From Ephydatia muelleri (Eukaryota > Porifera > Demospongiae > Spongillida > Spongillidae): a stretch of DNA of 64,000 nucleotides. Within the stretch, counting starts at the first letter, position 1. Every line of letters starts with the position of its first letter. The position numbers and the translations under genes are program-made. Location: positions 1,336,584 through 1,400,583 of the forward strand of contig JABACO010000008.1 in NCBI GenBank assembly GCA_013339895.1, read 5' to 3'. The notes under the pieces are model-generated. The model worked only from the letters and a program-made list of their open reading frames with translations, was not told the origin of the DNA and did no database searches. Below, piece after piece: positions 13,901 through 27,089 of the stretch.

Positions 13901-16900
13901 GCAAAATTGTGATGCCACCATGTGTGCGTTTTTCCAATGACGCAAGACCGATGTGTACATGTACGGCAAGACCGATGTGTACATGTACGGCAAGACCGAT
14001 GTGTACATGTACGGCATAGCATTTGCATTGTCGAAATATGCCTCCACAACTGCCGGACTCTTCTTTATTAGAAAACAAAAACAATAAATGGTGCACTTGT
14101 TCTGTCTTCTGGTGTGGACTGATGAAAACACTTCTTCAGCCCAATCCCCTGTACTGGCTCCCATCAATATTGGCCTGTAGCAAGCTATGGTCACTGGTTG
14201 GTGTAAGGATTTTTCTGAAGCTATGCTTTTCTGAATTATTTGTAAGCAGTCTTCACTGGGTCAGTGAATGAAGACCACGATGTTTGTGGAGTGCTTCTGC
14301 TGTCTTCAAAATAAAACAAATGCTGAGAAGGCAGAAATGGTACGATTAGATCCACTCCAGTATCTCATCAATCGTAAAAGTGATGACATACCAGAGCCAT
14401 AATCCTTTACATACTCTTTTTCTTGGATTGGGATCTTCCCATATTGAATCTCCAGTTGCAGCATTATCAAGCTGTAGCAACATTCAATTGAATGGGTACA
14501 TGTATGTATGTATCCGCAGTTGGACAACTAGAAACATGACAGCATGAAGACCAATTCAAAAAGAGATGTTGGCATATTAATTATCTCTGTTCCCTAGGTA
14601 AAATTTTGAAGTAATATATTGGGTGGGCATTTTCACTGAGATATCAGCAAAAACACATATTCTTGACGTTAGCTACACAAGTCAATGATTGATTTCTTTT
14701 ACATGACAAGTCATCCTTTGTGGGAGGCTTTAATCTACCAGTTATTAAGTGATGTTCCTATCAGTCTTGGTTCCTCTTCCCATCATTTGTTTTGGCTTGT
14801 AGTACAGAAAATTTTCTTACTCAGACTGTCTCTCAGCCTACTCATGTTTTCAACTTAATTGATTTGGTTTTAGTTTCCTGATCTGGGACATGTCTGTTGT
14901 TGGACCACTCTCCTTTTTAACCTGGTTCTACAGTCTTTAGAGTATTGTAGAGTCTTTTACGATCTTGGCATGTGTTATAAAATAATAATCTGGTTGTTAT
15001 TCCTTTTGACATTTCTTTCAACAAACCGACCAGTGTGTCATTCTTGTTTCATGTATTCTAACTGTCTACCCTATCATGTATTTCCCTCACTTTTTCGTCG
15101 AATTTGTCCAGTCCTATTTGGAACTCCTTACCTCAGAATGTTATCTTCTCATCAAATATTGCAGTTTTTCGTACCGACTGAGCGCTAATTACCCTTACAT
15201 CATTCTACACATTGTATCCCTTTTCGTAGGCTCATTTTGTAGGCAGTTTGTAAGTGCATGTATGCATGCCATTACCTGTCTCAGAATGCATGTGTGTATG
15301 TACGTCTTCTGTTTTCTGTTCTGTTTACTAATCAATCAGTCAATCAAAAGTTGCCTCCAAAACTAAACATGAAATGACCCAACAAACAGCAGAACTTTGT
15401 TCATGTAGCATGCAATGACCAAATGATGTGGCTATAGAATAATTAATCTTTGCAAAGTATTAAGGGAGGGTGGGAATTTTTTGGGTCTAAAATGCTGGTA
15501 AGGAGAGGAGTGGTTGGGCTTCTAGCCCCATGTACTCACCACCCCTCCCACTGGTTCCATTGATCCCAGTCAGGAGTAGATGACATTTATCTTGCTTTTA
15601 TGCTACAACACTACATGAGTCAACGGGGATCATGTGATCTAGTCTTCATTTCGTGCATTAGTGTTTCAACATACATTATTAAACTCTCTGTATAGGTGTT
15701 TGGAAACTATCTGACATATGGCATTGTTTGTGTCATAGAAATTGATACCCACACTTGTCAAACCAATTGGTGATGCTGTACCTTGTGTAACACTATTCTT
15801 ATATTTTTATGATAAAATACACAGGAGGAGCAAATCTTCTTAATGGAAGTGGTCAATCCATTTTTGACATCAATGATGATACATTTTTCAACCAGCGATT
15901 GTATGGGAGTGGTGCATTTTTCAGCTTGTACGTATCAGTTGACGATACTAACTCGTCACGCTACATTTTAACAGTAAGTACTAAGAATGTACATGTATTG
16001 TTCTCCAATGCCGATTGCATGTTGATCATGTAGTGCAATGCATGTACGCTGTTGAAAAAATTGTTATGACTTAACTGTTTACTTGCTGTATATTGAATTA
16101 CGCCAATGTAATCGTGGAATTAAGTATTAATTTTTAAGCTAATGTTAGATAGGATTGTAACTTTCGATCTGAAAGGCTTTTCTATGCACAACTTTGCTGT
16201 AGATTAGACGGATGAATATGCTACATGGCGGTACTGGTATATCGTTTTCGTCGTATTGAGAGAATCCATCAGCCGATGACAATTGAAACGCTATTCTGCC
16301 CACTGACTCTTTTGTTTCTACAACTAGATGCTATATGAATGTTGTTGTCGGCAAGGATTGTCACTGTGTTTGTATGATAACTGTCCCATGCAGATGGTGC
16401 TGAACTCATTGGACACGCTGGGTATCGTTATAGTTGCCGTGTTTTGCATATCTGTCCTTGTTATTCTTACCGTCTTAAGCTGTATTTCGCTCATCCTATT
16501 GTTAGAGAAGCTGTTATTGACGCAACTCACTACTGTCTACTAGTGACAACCAAATTTCAAATTTTAATGTGCTAAAAAAGGTTCATTTCATTGTCTATAT
16601 TGCAGTTGAAACTATCTACAGACGTGTTCTTGTACTAGTGAAGTGTTGTAGGTTTTCGAATTTCATTACGACGTCTGTACTATAGATTTAGTGATGGTTT
16701 ATACCGTGGTATTATTTCATCACTTATTTTGTGTCGCTTATAAGTGACAACGAGAGTTAAACCGTTAATTTCTTGCATTAGAGCCTAAAATTGATTATTC
16801 AGTTCATGGCGGTGCATTTTTAAAGCTTGATGGAAAAACTAAGCTTTTCCTTTCCAGCGTGACGCGCGTGGACACACCCGATGTTTCACATTTAGTGCGC

Positions 16901-19900
16901 TATAATAGGTTACTTTTTCAATGGAATGCAGCTGAAACTACCTACATACATGTTCCAGTACTAGTGTAGTACTGTTCTGTTCGCGACGTCTATACGAAAG
17001 GTTCAGTTACGGTTTATACTACTGCATTATTCTGAAGCTTATAGCAATTGTGTCGAGTTATCGTTCTTAATAATTGTGTCGATTATAAGCAACAGCAGCA
17101 GGTAAATCATTAAATTAATTACATCTGAAGAGGGCCAGGTGAATTAGAAAAATAAAATTTATGCATTGATCTTTATATTAGCTGTCACAATCTGGATTGA
17201 CTTTTCCGACATCTGAGTATTACCATGACAATGGAACATATACAGTGGTAAGATATGCTAAGCAACTGCCATACCTTTGTTGATTCATGAACAAATTATC
17301 ACTAGATCTTGAAATATTACATTCATAAAATCTTCAAACTTCTGAATAGCAGTATAGACTCTTCCATTTATGAAAATGCAGCTGAAGAGATTGTAAACCT
17401 CGAGGAACAGTTAGCAAAGGTCAGTTGTTTATAGTTGAACATGTTTGACCCCAATTTCATAGCGAAGGTAATGGCACTAACTTACTCCAAATTGACCAGA
17501 TTTAGTGTTATGTGTGCTTGTTCTGGCATAACATTAGTACTTCCTTAACCTCTTTGCAGATTTTTGTGCCAAATGATAAACTGATTCTCAGCAACACATA
17601 CAACCCATACAAGCTTGGAGATCTCTCTTTACACTGGCCATATGTATGTGGTTGCTATTGAAATGCCTTCATATTCAGGCCTATTCATGTGCTTTTTTTT
17701 GATTCCTTGATATGTTGTTCATGATGCAATACACTGTAGTACCATTCGTTTTTCAGTACAACTGGACAAGGAATATTAAGAAATTATTACATGAGGCTGG
17801 AGTTAATATCACAGACTCAGAAACCATCATTGTTAAAACTCCAACATACTTTACAAAACTGGCAACGTTACTTAATACCATCAATTCGAGGTATGTTGGA
17901 AACAAAAATACTAACCAAAAATATGTATGCGTGCCATTAATTTCCAGCACAACAGAAAATTATGCTCTGTGGCAGCTGATCCACCCATATATCCGGTTTA
18001 TTGAGGTGAGCTTTGCAGATGCTTATTACAACTTCAGCCAGACAGTTCAAGGATCAGGACGACCGCAACGCTACGAAACCTGTATCAGCTATGTTCAGAG
18101 TGTAATGCCCATGGCACTGGCGCGGATATATGCTCTCAAAATACTCCCAAATGGGACTAAAGTAAGGCATCCAGTATGCATATACCGTTCCTATATCAAA
18201 CGTCTATCAAAATGAACTAGAGGTCAACGAATTTATATCAGATTGGGTTACCATATATTATAAGCATAATAAATTGACAATTAAGGTAGTATAAGCTCTT
18301 GCCAGTATTTGCAATGCCCTCAATTTTACATACTGTTGCTGCTCATAGTGGTATTAATATCATTTAGAAAGAAAGGTACATGACTTTTAGTTATTCTGTA
18401 TGCATTAACAGATTAAAGCATGCCTGTGTGAACATGAAGCCTAGATGTGAAGGTCTCAGGACTGCAAGACAGATCTCAGCCTGCGATGCACACCTAGTTG
18501 GTAAACAGCTAAGCAAAAAGCGCAACAACCACTTTAATAACTCTCACAACATATACACATCTTTGTATAGCAATCTACATACAGGATGAATAGTGTAGAA
18601 TAGCTCTATGCTAAGGGATGAGCTATTATGCACACACATACAATAGCCCTATATAGTACTAGATGACATAGGCATACAATAGTTCTATTCTAGGGGTCAC
18701 CAACATCCCACAGATTTGCATCGTCAGCCCTCATATTAGAATAAAAGGATATGGAATATTATGTTTGGAGTCAACAACATATTGTTCAGAGGAATAATTT
18801 ATTTGCTTGTCAAATTCGTGGAAGTTGTTTACAAAGAATGTTTTACTGAAACGCTCATTCCTCACTGTACAGCAATAATTGCCAACACCCTAATTTCATT
18901 TATACTAGTTCAAAATCTGGATGGCATGTCTTGTAGTTTAATACCTTTAAATGTTCAAAGTAGAATTTTATTTGCAACCTAAGGAGTCCAGTTTTGAAAA
19001 CAGCTTATGGAAGTGCCGTTTGGTTATATAAGTTCATATGCTGTTTGAAGTTGCCATGAACTTATTTCATTGCGCTCCAAATTGCATCACCACTAATGCT
19101 GCATCATGAAAAAAAATTCTGCGAAGAAATGCTATAATTTGTTTGAATGGCTGTTGCTGTTATTCAAGAAACTAATTAAAGGAGTGTTACATGGTTCGTG
19201 TAAATAAGTAAGTAGTCACACGAGGAAATAATATGAGTCACCATCTTTTTGGTTCACCTACACTGTAGCTTTGGACTACACGAGTGAGTTACTGTTTTTT
19301 TCTACAATTTGAACATATGATCGCATTTTTTTTTTTTTTTGCATGCATTTACCAACTAATCAGCTCTTGATGTCGCTAATGCAGGCTGATGCGTAAGTAA
19401 GTGTAAATTTCAGTCTGTTAAGTGCACATTTCCGAACAGCACTTCCATAAGCTGTTTGCAACACTGAGGTTGCAAATATCTGTAGCTAAATTGCTAGTAC
19501 AAATAGAGACCACGCAATCAAATTTTGTTTTGACGATGTGCCACAATTGACTGAAGCCATACATGACATCACATGGTGGACACAAAATCAAATGTTTCTA
19601 CTTTGATCATTTAAAGTTATTAAACTACAAGACATCCCATCCAGATTTTGAACTTCTAATATTCTATGATCATGCAGCTATACGGATATATTTGTTTAAA
19701 ACACCAGTCCCTTTTTACCCATGAACTGCAAAACATTGTGCTACAAGTTAATAGTTAATTAACTCGATCAAATAATTTAATACAATAGTTTTATTTGCCT
19801 TCTCAAGAATACCTTGCTCTGTGACCAATGATAAGATACACATGAGATATGAATTTTTAAAGACATAAGGGTAACAAAACTAATGAATACTTAATCACCA

Positions 19901-22900
19901 CAAATCTCCAGATTCGATTGAGATAGAGAAGTGATAATTGATGTGCATATAATTCCAAATATACTCAACAAGTATACAAAATATAATTCAAATCTGAGGA
20001 GGTGCAGTCCCACCATTGAATGATCTGACATGGAATGTCCTTATGCATTCCTAGGTGCTGGGGTGATGAAACATGTGAAGTATTGAATAGAATTGAAAGG
20101 AAACGTACCGTACAACATCATACATCAGTGCTTCAAACACTTAATGGCATTCACATTAGAGTGAGCGTTGTGCTTATGTGGCTCTATGGTTGTGCTCTCA
20201 TTGCACGTTGATGGCAACCTCAATATTTAAGTTTGTGTGTGTATGTCTGTTATTAGTTGTGCATTTTGTGTATTTATTTTCGTTAAATGTAGGTCTATTT
20301 ATTTAAAAAAATATAAACTCCTATCTAAACATGTAGGATGATTTGGTGATGATGATATCGAAAATTGAAGCTGCATTCAAGGAGCGGCTTGATGCAAACC
20401 AATGGTTGGATGATACAACAGTACATGCTTGTGATGCTAAGGTGCTACGCAAATTGTGTACAGACAAGTGTATATTACTGTGATCTCTCTCAGGTTGATG
20501 CAATCACCCAAATGGTGGCTTACCCTGATTATATTCATAACACAACCAAATTGCTTTCCCTTTACAATTCAGTTAGTTTTTTTCTAACTAAAAATCTATT
20601 ATGCTGCATGTGACTTTTTCCCTTGCAGATAAATACATCGTCATATTTTGCAAGCTATGTGAGTTACGTAACATCTTCTACACTGGCCACATTTGCAAAC
20701 CTACCAAAAACTGTTGATAAAACCATGTAAGATGATCATGCGTTATGCACAACCATATATACATTTACATAATATATCTTCATCCCAGCTGGTTAAATCC
20801 ACCAACAAACGTCAACGCTTATTATTCACCAAATTTCAACCAATTTGGTAATTGGAATCATTATTGCAATAGCTATAAATTATCACCATTGCATAACTGC
20901 AGTGCTTCTTGAAGGAATTCTAAATATTCCATTTATTGACATTGGATGGCCTTCGTAAGTTAATTATCACAGAAACTATGACGCAACTGTTAGGAACATG
21001 ATGGTACGATGCTGCTTGTCATGGAACAGACTTTATGAACCTTGACACACATAGAGCATTCGATTGATGCTGAGTCCGAAGTCAATTTGTGTTATGTTTA
21101 CGTGCAGTCTCATTCACATCAACTTTGTGCATTAATTGTATGTGTGCATGTATGTCTGACGAATCATGTATTTATTGCTCGTTTTTATACTGTTTCAGTT
21201 ATTTCAAGTATGGTGCAATCGGTCTGATCATTGGGCATGAGCTGACTCATGGCTTTGACAATACAGGTACTGTCTCTTGACACCAAAACTACATGGTTGT
21301 GGCACAATATTGATTTTGGTGTGCAAATTTTGTCAACTGAGTATACTGCATTTCGACTCATGCAAGGTATAAATGTAGTCTACAATTTCTGAGAAGTACT
21401 TGGCTATTAATAATACTTGTTATCTGCATTATTTGTACTCAATCATTAGAAGGGTTAAAATAAATCGTTTACCAACGTAACAATATAATAGGTTCACAAT
21501 CTGCATGCCACGACTTCTTTAACTGTTGTGAACATGTAAGAGGGAGTCAAAATATTAACAATAAAAACAGCATATCAATCACTGCTTTAGAATAAAGTAA
21601 TGAATAGAAGCATTCTTCGTTTTCTTCTATTGCAGCTGAAGTAATATATTCCCACTTCCCTATGCAGGCCAACAGTATAACAAAGATGGAATATTCACTC
21701 CATGGTGGACAAACAAATCGATTCAAAATTTTGTGGCAAGGCAACGCTGCTTTGAAGCTCAGTACTCACAGTATGAAATATTTGGGTACCATGTAAGTGA
21801 AATCTGAATAAATTGTTTTCTTCAAACTTTGCACACATGTGTAACTGAAAAGATTTTAATGCATGGTATTTTATGCACAAAACTGAGGTGGGAATGATGT
21901 GAACATATAAATGTATCAAGATGTGATGATATGGGATGTGTGATGTGTGATGATGTTTACAGTGTTACGTCAAATTGTTTAGACATCACTTTGCATCTAC
22001 ATAATTTGTATCACCTAAATCTTTTTTTTTATGTATAAGTTATGCAGAGTTGGAGTAGATCTATGTATACAATTATTATATCCATGTGTTGTGAGCAGTG
22101 GTGACCATATATGTACTCAGTAAATTGTATCTTTACATGTGCACATGGTAACACCGGATCCCAATCATCTTTGAATCGCTTTAATTTAAGATGTATGTGT
22201 AAACATACCTATTTTCATATCTAAATGAAATGTGCAGTATCAAACGCTTGTCATTTGACAGGTGAATGGAAATCTGACTTTAGGAGAGAACATTGCTGAC
22301 AATGGAGGACTTGAAACAAGTTATCGTGTAATTATAACCATAAATTAATCCATTGTGTGTGATTTGGTCTTGCCTTTGTATTAAACTCAACAGGCGTACA
22401 AGGATGTGTCAGGAAACACTTCTCCATTGCTCCCAAATGTAAACTACAATCAAGACCAGCTGTACTTTATTGCATTTGGACAGGTATAGATATATTAATG
22501 TAACTGCATTGCAAATTCCCCGTTAATGTCTGTCGTGAAAATGATAATTTGTTGAAACCATTGTTTATGTTCAGTGCATTGCATGCCATTGAGTAGATCT
22601 TTTCATGCTTACAGCTTTGGTGTTCTCTCCTCACACCGTCCTATATTCAATCTTCTACTAAATCGGATGCTCACAGTCCTGGTCCAGTTCGGTAAGATGT
22701 TGATTGAAAAGTTTTCTGTGTCTTAATTAGTGATGTTAGTTTTGAGATTTGTACATCTGGTTGCTATAACTGTCCGGCCATTTAAATAGATAAGATACAA
22801 ATAGTAATCCATGATCTGGCCCAATTATTGCATCGTTGTACTATCATTGCATTGAATTGTGCCACACTGCATAAAACATGCACACTCTCCCACCCTCTCC

Positions 22901-24995
22901 CCTTTCCAAAACATACTAGAGCAACCATGCAGAACTCCTCCATTAGATGCTCATTTATAACAGTATGGCATACAGGGAGATCAATTACCTTTAGTGCTGC
23001 TCTTCTAATTGCGTAACAGTCATAAAAATGAATAAGTATTGGGAGATCCATTAAGTGTAGAACTACTTACCTAAGTTCTAATACTGTTCTACTATGTTGT
23101 TTATTTGTTTTATAATTAACATGCTTAGGCTCATGATTTTCAGCAGAGTGGTGGAGGAGAGGGGTGGAGGAGGAGAGGGGTGGGGAGGAGAGGGGTGGGG
23201 AGGAGAGAGGTGGGGAGGAGAGGGGTGGGGAGGAGAGGGGTGGGGGAGGAGAGGAGTGGGGGAGGAGAGGAGTGGGGGAGGAGAGGAGTGGGGGAGGAGA
23301 GGAGTGGGGGAGGAGAGGAGTGGGGAGGAGAGGAGTGGAGGAGGAGAGGAGTGGGGGAGGAGAGGAGTGGGGGAGGAGAGGAGTGGGGGAGGAGAGGAGT
23401 GGGGGAGGAGAGGAGTGGGGGAGGAGAGGAGTGGGGAGGAGAGGAGTGGGGGAGGAGAGGAGTGGGGGAGGAGAGGAGTGGAGGAGGAGAGGAGTGGGGG
23501 GAGGAGAGGAGTGGGGGAGGAGAGGAGTGGGGAGGAGAGGAGTGAAGGAGAGGAGTGGAGGAGGAGAGGAGTGGGGGAGGAGAGGAGTAATAACACATTT
23601 TCAAAACACATTGTCAATGTTGTAGAGAATTCTAAGCCTGGATTTAAAATTTTAGTAGGGTAAAGAAAATTATATGGTGTTAAATGAGGAGGGGGGGGGG
23701 GGGGTTACCCAATCGCAATAGTCACAGTTTATTATTTTTGTGGAGAATCAGATTAATGCAGAAATGGTATTAAAATGTTTAAAGACAGAGATTTTATGAC
23801 ATTCTGCAAATACCTTGGAGCACCTTCCTTAGGCATGCCAACTAAATTAGTCCATTTAATTAACATTTTGTACGTGCAGCCTCTCATTTTTAATTATGCT
23901 TGACCATATAAATAGAATCCCAGGTGTTCACAAATGATGACAAAGTTTTTACATCAGTATAACTAAGGAAACTTTTAAATATGCATTACAATACTTTATA
24001 CGTATAATTATATTCAAACCCTCATAACTTAAAATATTCACAGCCCTCATTGAAGTTAATGGTTAGATATGGTAGCAATTATTTATAAATAGTGCAAGAT
24101 ATGTTTATGCAGTGAAACAGTATTGATTTCAAGTTACCAGGTTCAGTCGTCATTTATTAAAATTTATGGTCATGATTCAGTTAAAAGTTATTCACATAAT
24201 TATTTTAATAAACATAAGATAGTTTGAATTTGATTTGGCACTACATGTAATTCTTTCGCGGGCAACAGCGCAATATAGCTCCGCAGCTGCTATAATGGAA
24301 GCCACTTTTATCTAACCATTAACGTTTTTGAAGTTGACTTTATAGCCAGTTGGTGGAGCAGTATTGCGTTGTTGCCCAAGAAAGATTTAATACACGTTGT
24401 GGCTATACTTTTAATATCATGTAACTTTAATGTACATATGTCACATGTATTAGAGAAAGGTAATGGCACATAAAATGCACTGATATACCACCTTGTACTA
24501 GTATGGGTATTGTTTACAAAAAGGTGACAAGTTCACCCAAATAATCTAGATTTGAATATATGTTCATTGGTTGCAGTAGCAACAGTATCAGGCAAGGAAT
24601 TCCAAACCTGAATGATTCTGATAGACAAGAAATAAAATGCATGGCGTGGTAATGACAAAGGATTAAGTTTGATTGATTTACAAAAATATGGTGACAAGTT
24701 AATGGTTGGTCCATAAGGTTTTTGTTGAACATGCTTTACAGGAGTACAGAATCGCTACCTTAATAGTGCATTCATCTTCAATGTGTGTTGCCACCGGTTT
24801 CTCTGAACCGAATATATATAGCAGACTGAATGAATAGATGATAGTAATAAAAATGTGTCTAATTGAGTGATTACCATTTTCTGCCCCTCATGCAGAGTGA
24901 TTGGAGTGGTTCAGAATAGTGCAGAGTTTGCCAATGCTTTTAATTGCAAAGCTGGAGCACCCATGAATCCTAGCAACAAGTGCACTCTGTGGTAG
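8038..24995 (+). CDS. M13 zinc metallopeptidase (neprilysin/ECE-like), 19 exons
   Basis: The gene encodes a type II membrane endopeptidase of the neprilysin/endothelin-converting-enzyme family, whose members cleave extracellular peptides. My exon model is 8038-8362, 12970-13164, 15825-15973, 17182-17247, 17306-17419, 17560-17643, 17757-17890, 17948-18161, 20337-20441, 20494-20571, 20629-20726, 20789-20847, 20903-20954, 21199-21266, 21668-21792, 22262-22327, 22394-22483, 22615-22691 and 24896-24995. Every junction is GT-AG and in phase, giving 732 residues plus TAG, the usual family length. A short cytoplasmic tail precedes a membrane segment at residues about 31-54, then the Cys-rich N-terminal signature ending FYNFSCGGW. 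Substrate-binding NAYY is at 530-533, zinc motif HELTH at 571-575, ENIAD (third zinc ligand Glu631) at 631-635, and the protein ends CTLW, the family's C-terminal CxxW. The ATG at 8038 lies five bases after a good 3' splice site (AG at 8031-8032). An alternative in-frame GTG at 8032 was rejected. Whether it is closer to neprilysin or ECE cannot be decided by eye. Confidence 0.95.
10756..11000 (+). repeat. (TG)n with TC interruptions
   Basis: A compound TG array in M13 peptidase intron 1, bounded by two similar direct segments (about 10665-10715 and 11043-11110, each with TAACCTGTGTGTG and AAAGGTCT(C/T)GACC). Confidence 0.9.
11368..11475 (+). repeat. CA-rich array
   Basis: ACACACACC/ACACATGCC-type units, repeated; complementary in sense to the TG array at 10756. 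Confidence 0.9.
13942..14014 (+). repeat. 24-bp unit, three copies
   Basis: Three almost identical 24-base units containing GCAAGACCGATGTGTACATG, in M13 peptidase intron 2. Confidence 0.95.
18906..19655. mobile_element. Inverted-repeat element in M13 peptidase intron 8
   Basis: GTTCAAAATCTGGATGG with CTTGTAGTTTAAT at 18906-18945 recurs as reverse complement at about 19612-19655, and AACAGCTTATGGAAGTGC at about 18998 recurs as reverse complement at about 19440. The arms are nested in order, so the whole can fold. No ORF. Immediately upstream (18770-18890) is a fragment of the MITE family seen at 37461. Confidence 0.65.
23143..23588 (+). repeat. Homopurine minisatellite, 16-17 bp unit
   Basis: About 27 units of GGAGGAGAGGAGTGGGG with small length variants, in M13 peptidase intron 18. 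The strand is almost free of C and has few T, so long meaningless ORFs appear on both strands. It is followed at 23691 by a G tract. Confidence 0.97.
24251..24389. mobile_element. Short relative of the TTAA MITE in M13 peptidase intron 18
   Basis: The left end TTCTTTCGCGGGCAACAGCG and right end GTTGTTGCCCAAGAAAG are inverted and match the ends of the element at 37461-37853. About 100 bp lie between them, including ATCTAACCATTAACG, which that element also carries in the opposite orientation. Confidence 0.55.
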
Positions 24996-24999
24996 GACA

Positions 25000-26520
25000 T
25001 TGGAAGAACTACTACATGTATCCAGTAGAATGATGTTTGTAGTCGCCTTGTAACGCAGCTGCATGATAATTTATAATCAGTAAGATTCATCTAAATGCCT
25101 TTTTTTTCATACACATTGGTGATCAACTGGACCTGGGAATGTGCAGGTAACGCTACTGTTTCTGACAGAGTAAAACACCTGTTACATCTCACACTTACAA
25201 AGACTCCAGAGAAACTATTCAAGTTCCCTGCACCACCAAAACATGACGTTTAATACCCATACTGATATAGAAAATCAAGCATCAAGATGCACTGCTAGCT
25301 GCATCAGTTCTTCAGTAGCGATTAGCACAGAATGGCATAAAGTCAAATCATCATTCTGATATCTGCGACATTCACACAGATGGTTCCATTTTTCATTATT
25401 CACTTCGATATCAGTGCCCATCACGGCTGTTGATTTAGTTTTAAATTAGAACTGTATGGTATTCTTGGTGTCCCGATGAATGAGGAGCTAATTAAAATGT
25501 GGTTAATGTTCTAAAACCTATTTTGCTATTTTACACTTGTCAAGAAGTACCATTATTGTTTGAAGCTTTTCCACATTCATTTCAGCACTAGAAAAAAATC
25601 AGTGTGCACTGTCGAGGTGTGCGCCGCAACAGGTTACAGTTTCTGCGGTCCTAACATGAAGCACTTGAACGGCAAACAATTTGTCTCGAGAAAAAAGCTT
25701 TCAGTTGGGTATTAAACGCATCTGTCCATAAGAGAGATCTATGCACATCATATATATGTCTAGTTTATACCTAGACGTATTTTGTTGTGTGAGAACTAAG
25801 CAGTAATGTGTAGCAGCATAATAAATCGAAGTCACATGCTTTTCATACATGTACAATGGCAGGTACACAGATTCAGTAGGTCTGTTGTCACAAATTGTTG
25901 TGAAAAGACCTCAATAGGCAATTTAGAAACTGGTGGAGCTCAGAACATGTTTTGAAATTGCAATCAGCAGCGACACTGCTGACTTTCCCACCAGTTTGTA
26001 GACTTGCTATATACCATGTAAAATTGAAGCTGCTTTCAAGACTCTATACCTGTGTATGACATAGCCATATGACTAGTCTCTACACTGTCCCAAGTACATG
26101 CAAAAAATCTCTACACTGTATTCACATGACCTCCAAGAGTTTAATCATATGAACATACACAAACACACACACACACAGACACACATACACACACATACAC
26201 ACACAGAAGCAATACATGCCCACTTCAAATTCAATGATTTGTATTAGTAAATAAAGTGTAGAGACAAAAGTGCATTATGCATCTCAGTGTGCATATGTCC
26301 AAAACTAAATGCCTTGGGTCAGACATGAGATTAGAACCAGAAAGAGAAAGCACAAAGACTTAAAAACCTGCTAAGAATACTCATGCATGGCATGGATTTG
26401 ATTTCTGATACATATTCTCATTTTACAAAAGGCCATGCACAAACTACCCTAACCCTCAAGTAGGTTGATTGTTGTGGCTTCTGAAATTGACCTTGCGATG
26501 AAAGCGCGGGCATTCAGGAG
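25000..26520. other. 3' flank of the M13 peptidase gene
   Basis: No exon recognised after the TAG at 24993-24995. A candidate AATAAA is at about 25820. A short CA array is at 26160-26206. Confidence 0.5.
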
Positions 26521-26722
26521 ACATAATCTGCCATAGACGGAATTTAGCATGGTAGCTTTTGTGGAATTTCCTTGTGCTGCAAATTGTACTCCTAGTTGTG
26601 CAAAAAACTGGCCTGCTGTCATGGTCATCAGATGTTTTTTTTTGTTTGTTTTTTATTTATTTATCGAACTGGGTTGGAATTTTGTTCCACTAGTGGTGAA
26701 GACATTTGGTGCTTTTTTTTTT

Positions 26723-27089
26723 ATATGGCGGAGCGTGCATGGTCTCATTGATTGAGTCGGTACTTCAGTAAGTACTGCAACATATATGATGGTCATCAGA
26801 TGTTTTTTTATTTTGTTTGTTTTTTATTTTTTTATTTATCGAACTGGGTTGGAAGATTGTTCCACTAGTGGTGGAGACATTTGGTGCATGGGGAAAAAAC
26901 AGTTTTCAATGAAATCATGCACGCTCCGCCATATTACACCAAATGTCTCCACCACTAGTGGAACAAATTTCCAACCCAGTTTGATAAATAAATAAATCAA
27001 TAAAAAACATCTGATGACCATCATATATGTTGCAGTACTTACTGAAGTACCAACTCGATCAATGAGACCATGCACGCTCCGCCATATTT
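26723..27089. mobile_element. Foldback MITE with partial duplication beside it
   Basis: The arms 26723-26882 and about 26938-27089 are inverted repeats: ATGGCGGAGCGTGCATGGTC, TACTTCAGTAAGTACTGCAA and CCACTAGTGGTGGAGACATT each recur in reverse complement. A third partial copy of one arm (about 26619-26722) lies directly upstream in direct orientation. A related relic is at about 48350-48396. No coding potential. Confidence 0.75.

Noticed and set aside
16328..16543. Small ORF with a hydrophobic segment
   Set aside because: Inside M13 peptidase intron 3, with no family match and no start context; likely chance.
23078..23663. Gly/Glu/Arg-rich and Ser/Pro-rich ORFs on both strands
   Set aside because: Translation of the homopurine minisatellite in an intron.
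25141..25255. Possible extra 3' exon of the M13 peptidase
   Set aside because: The protein already ends with the family-specific CxxW followed by a stop at 24995; no homologous sequence is expected beyond it.
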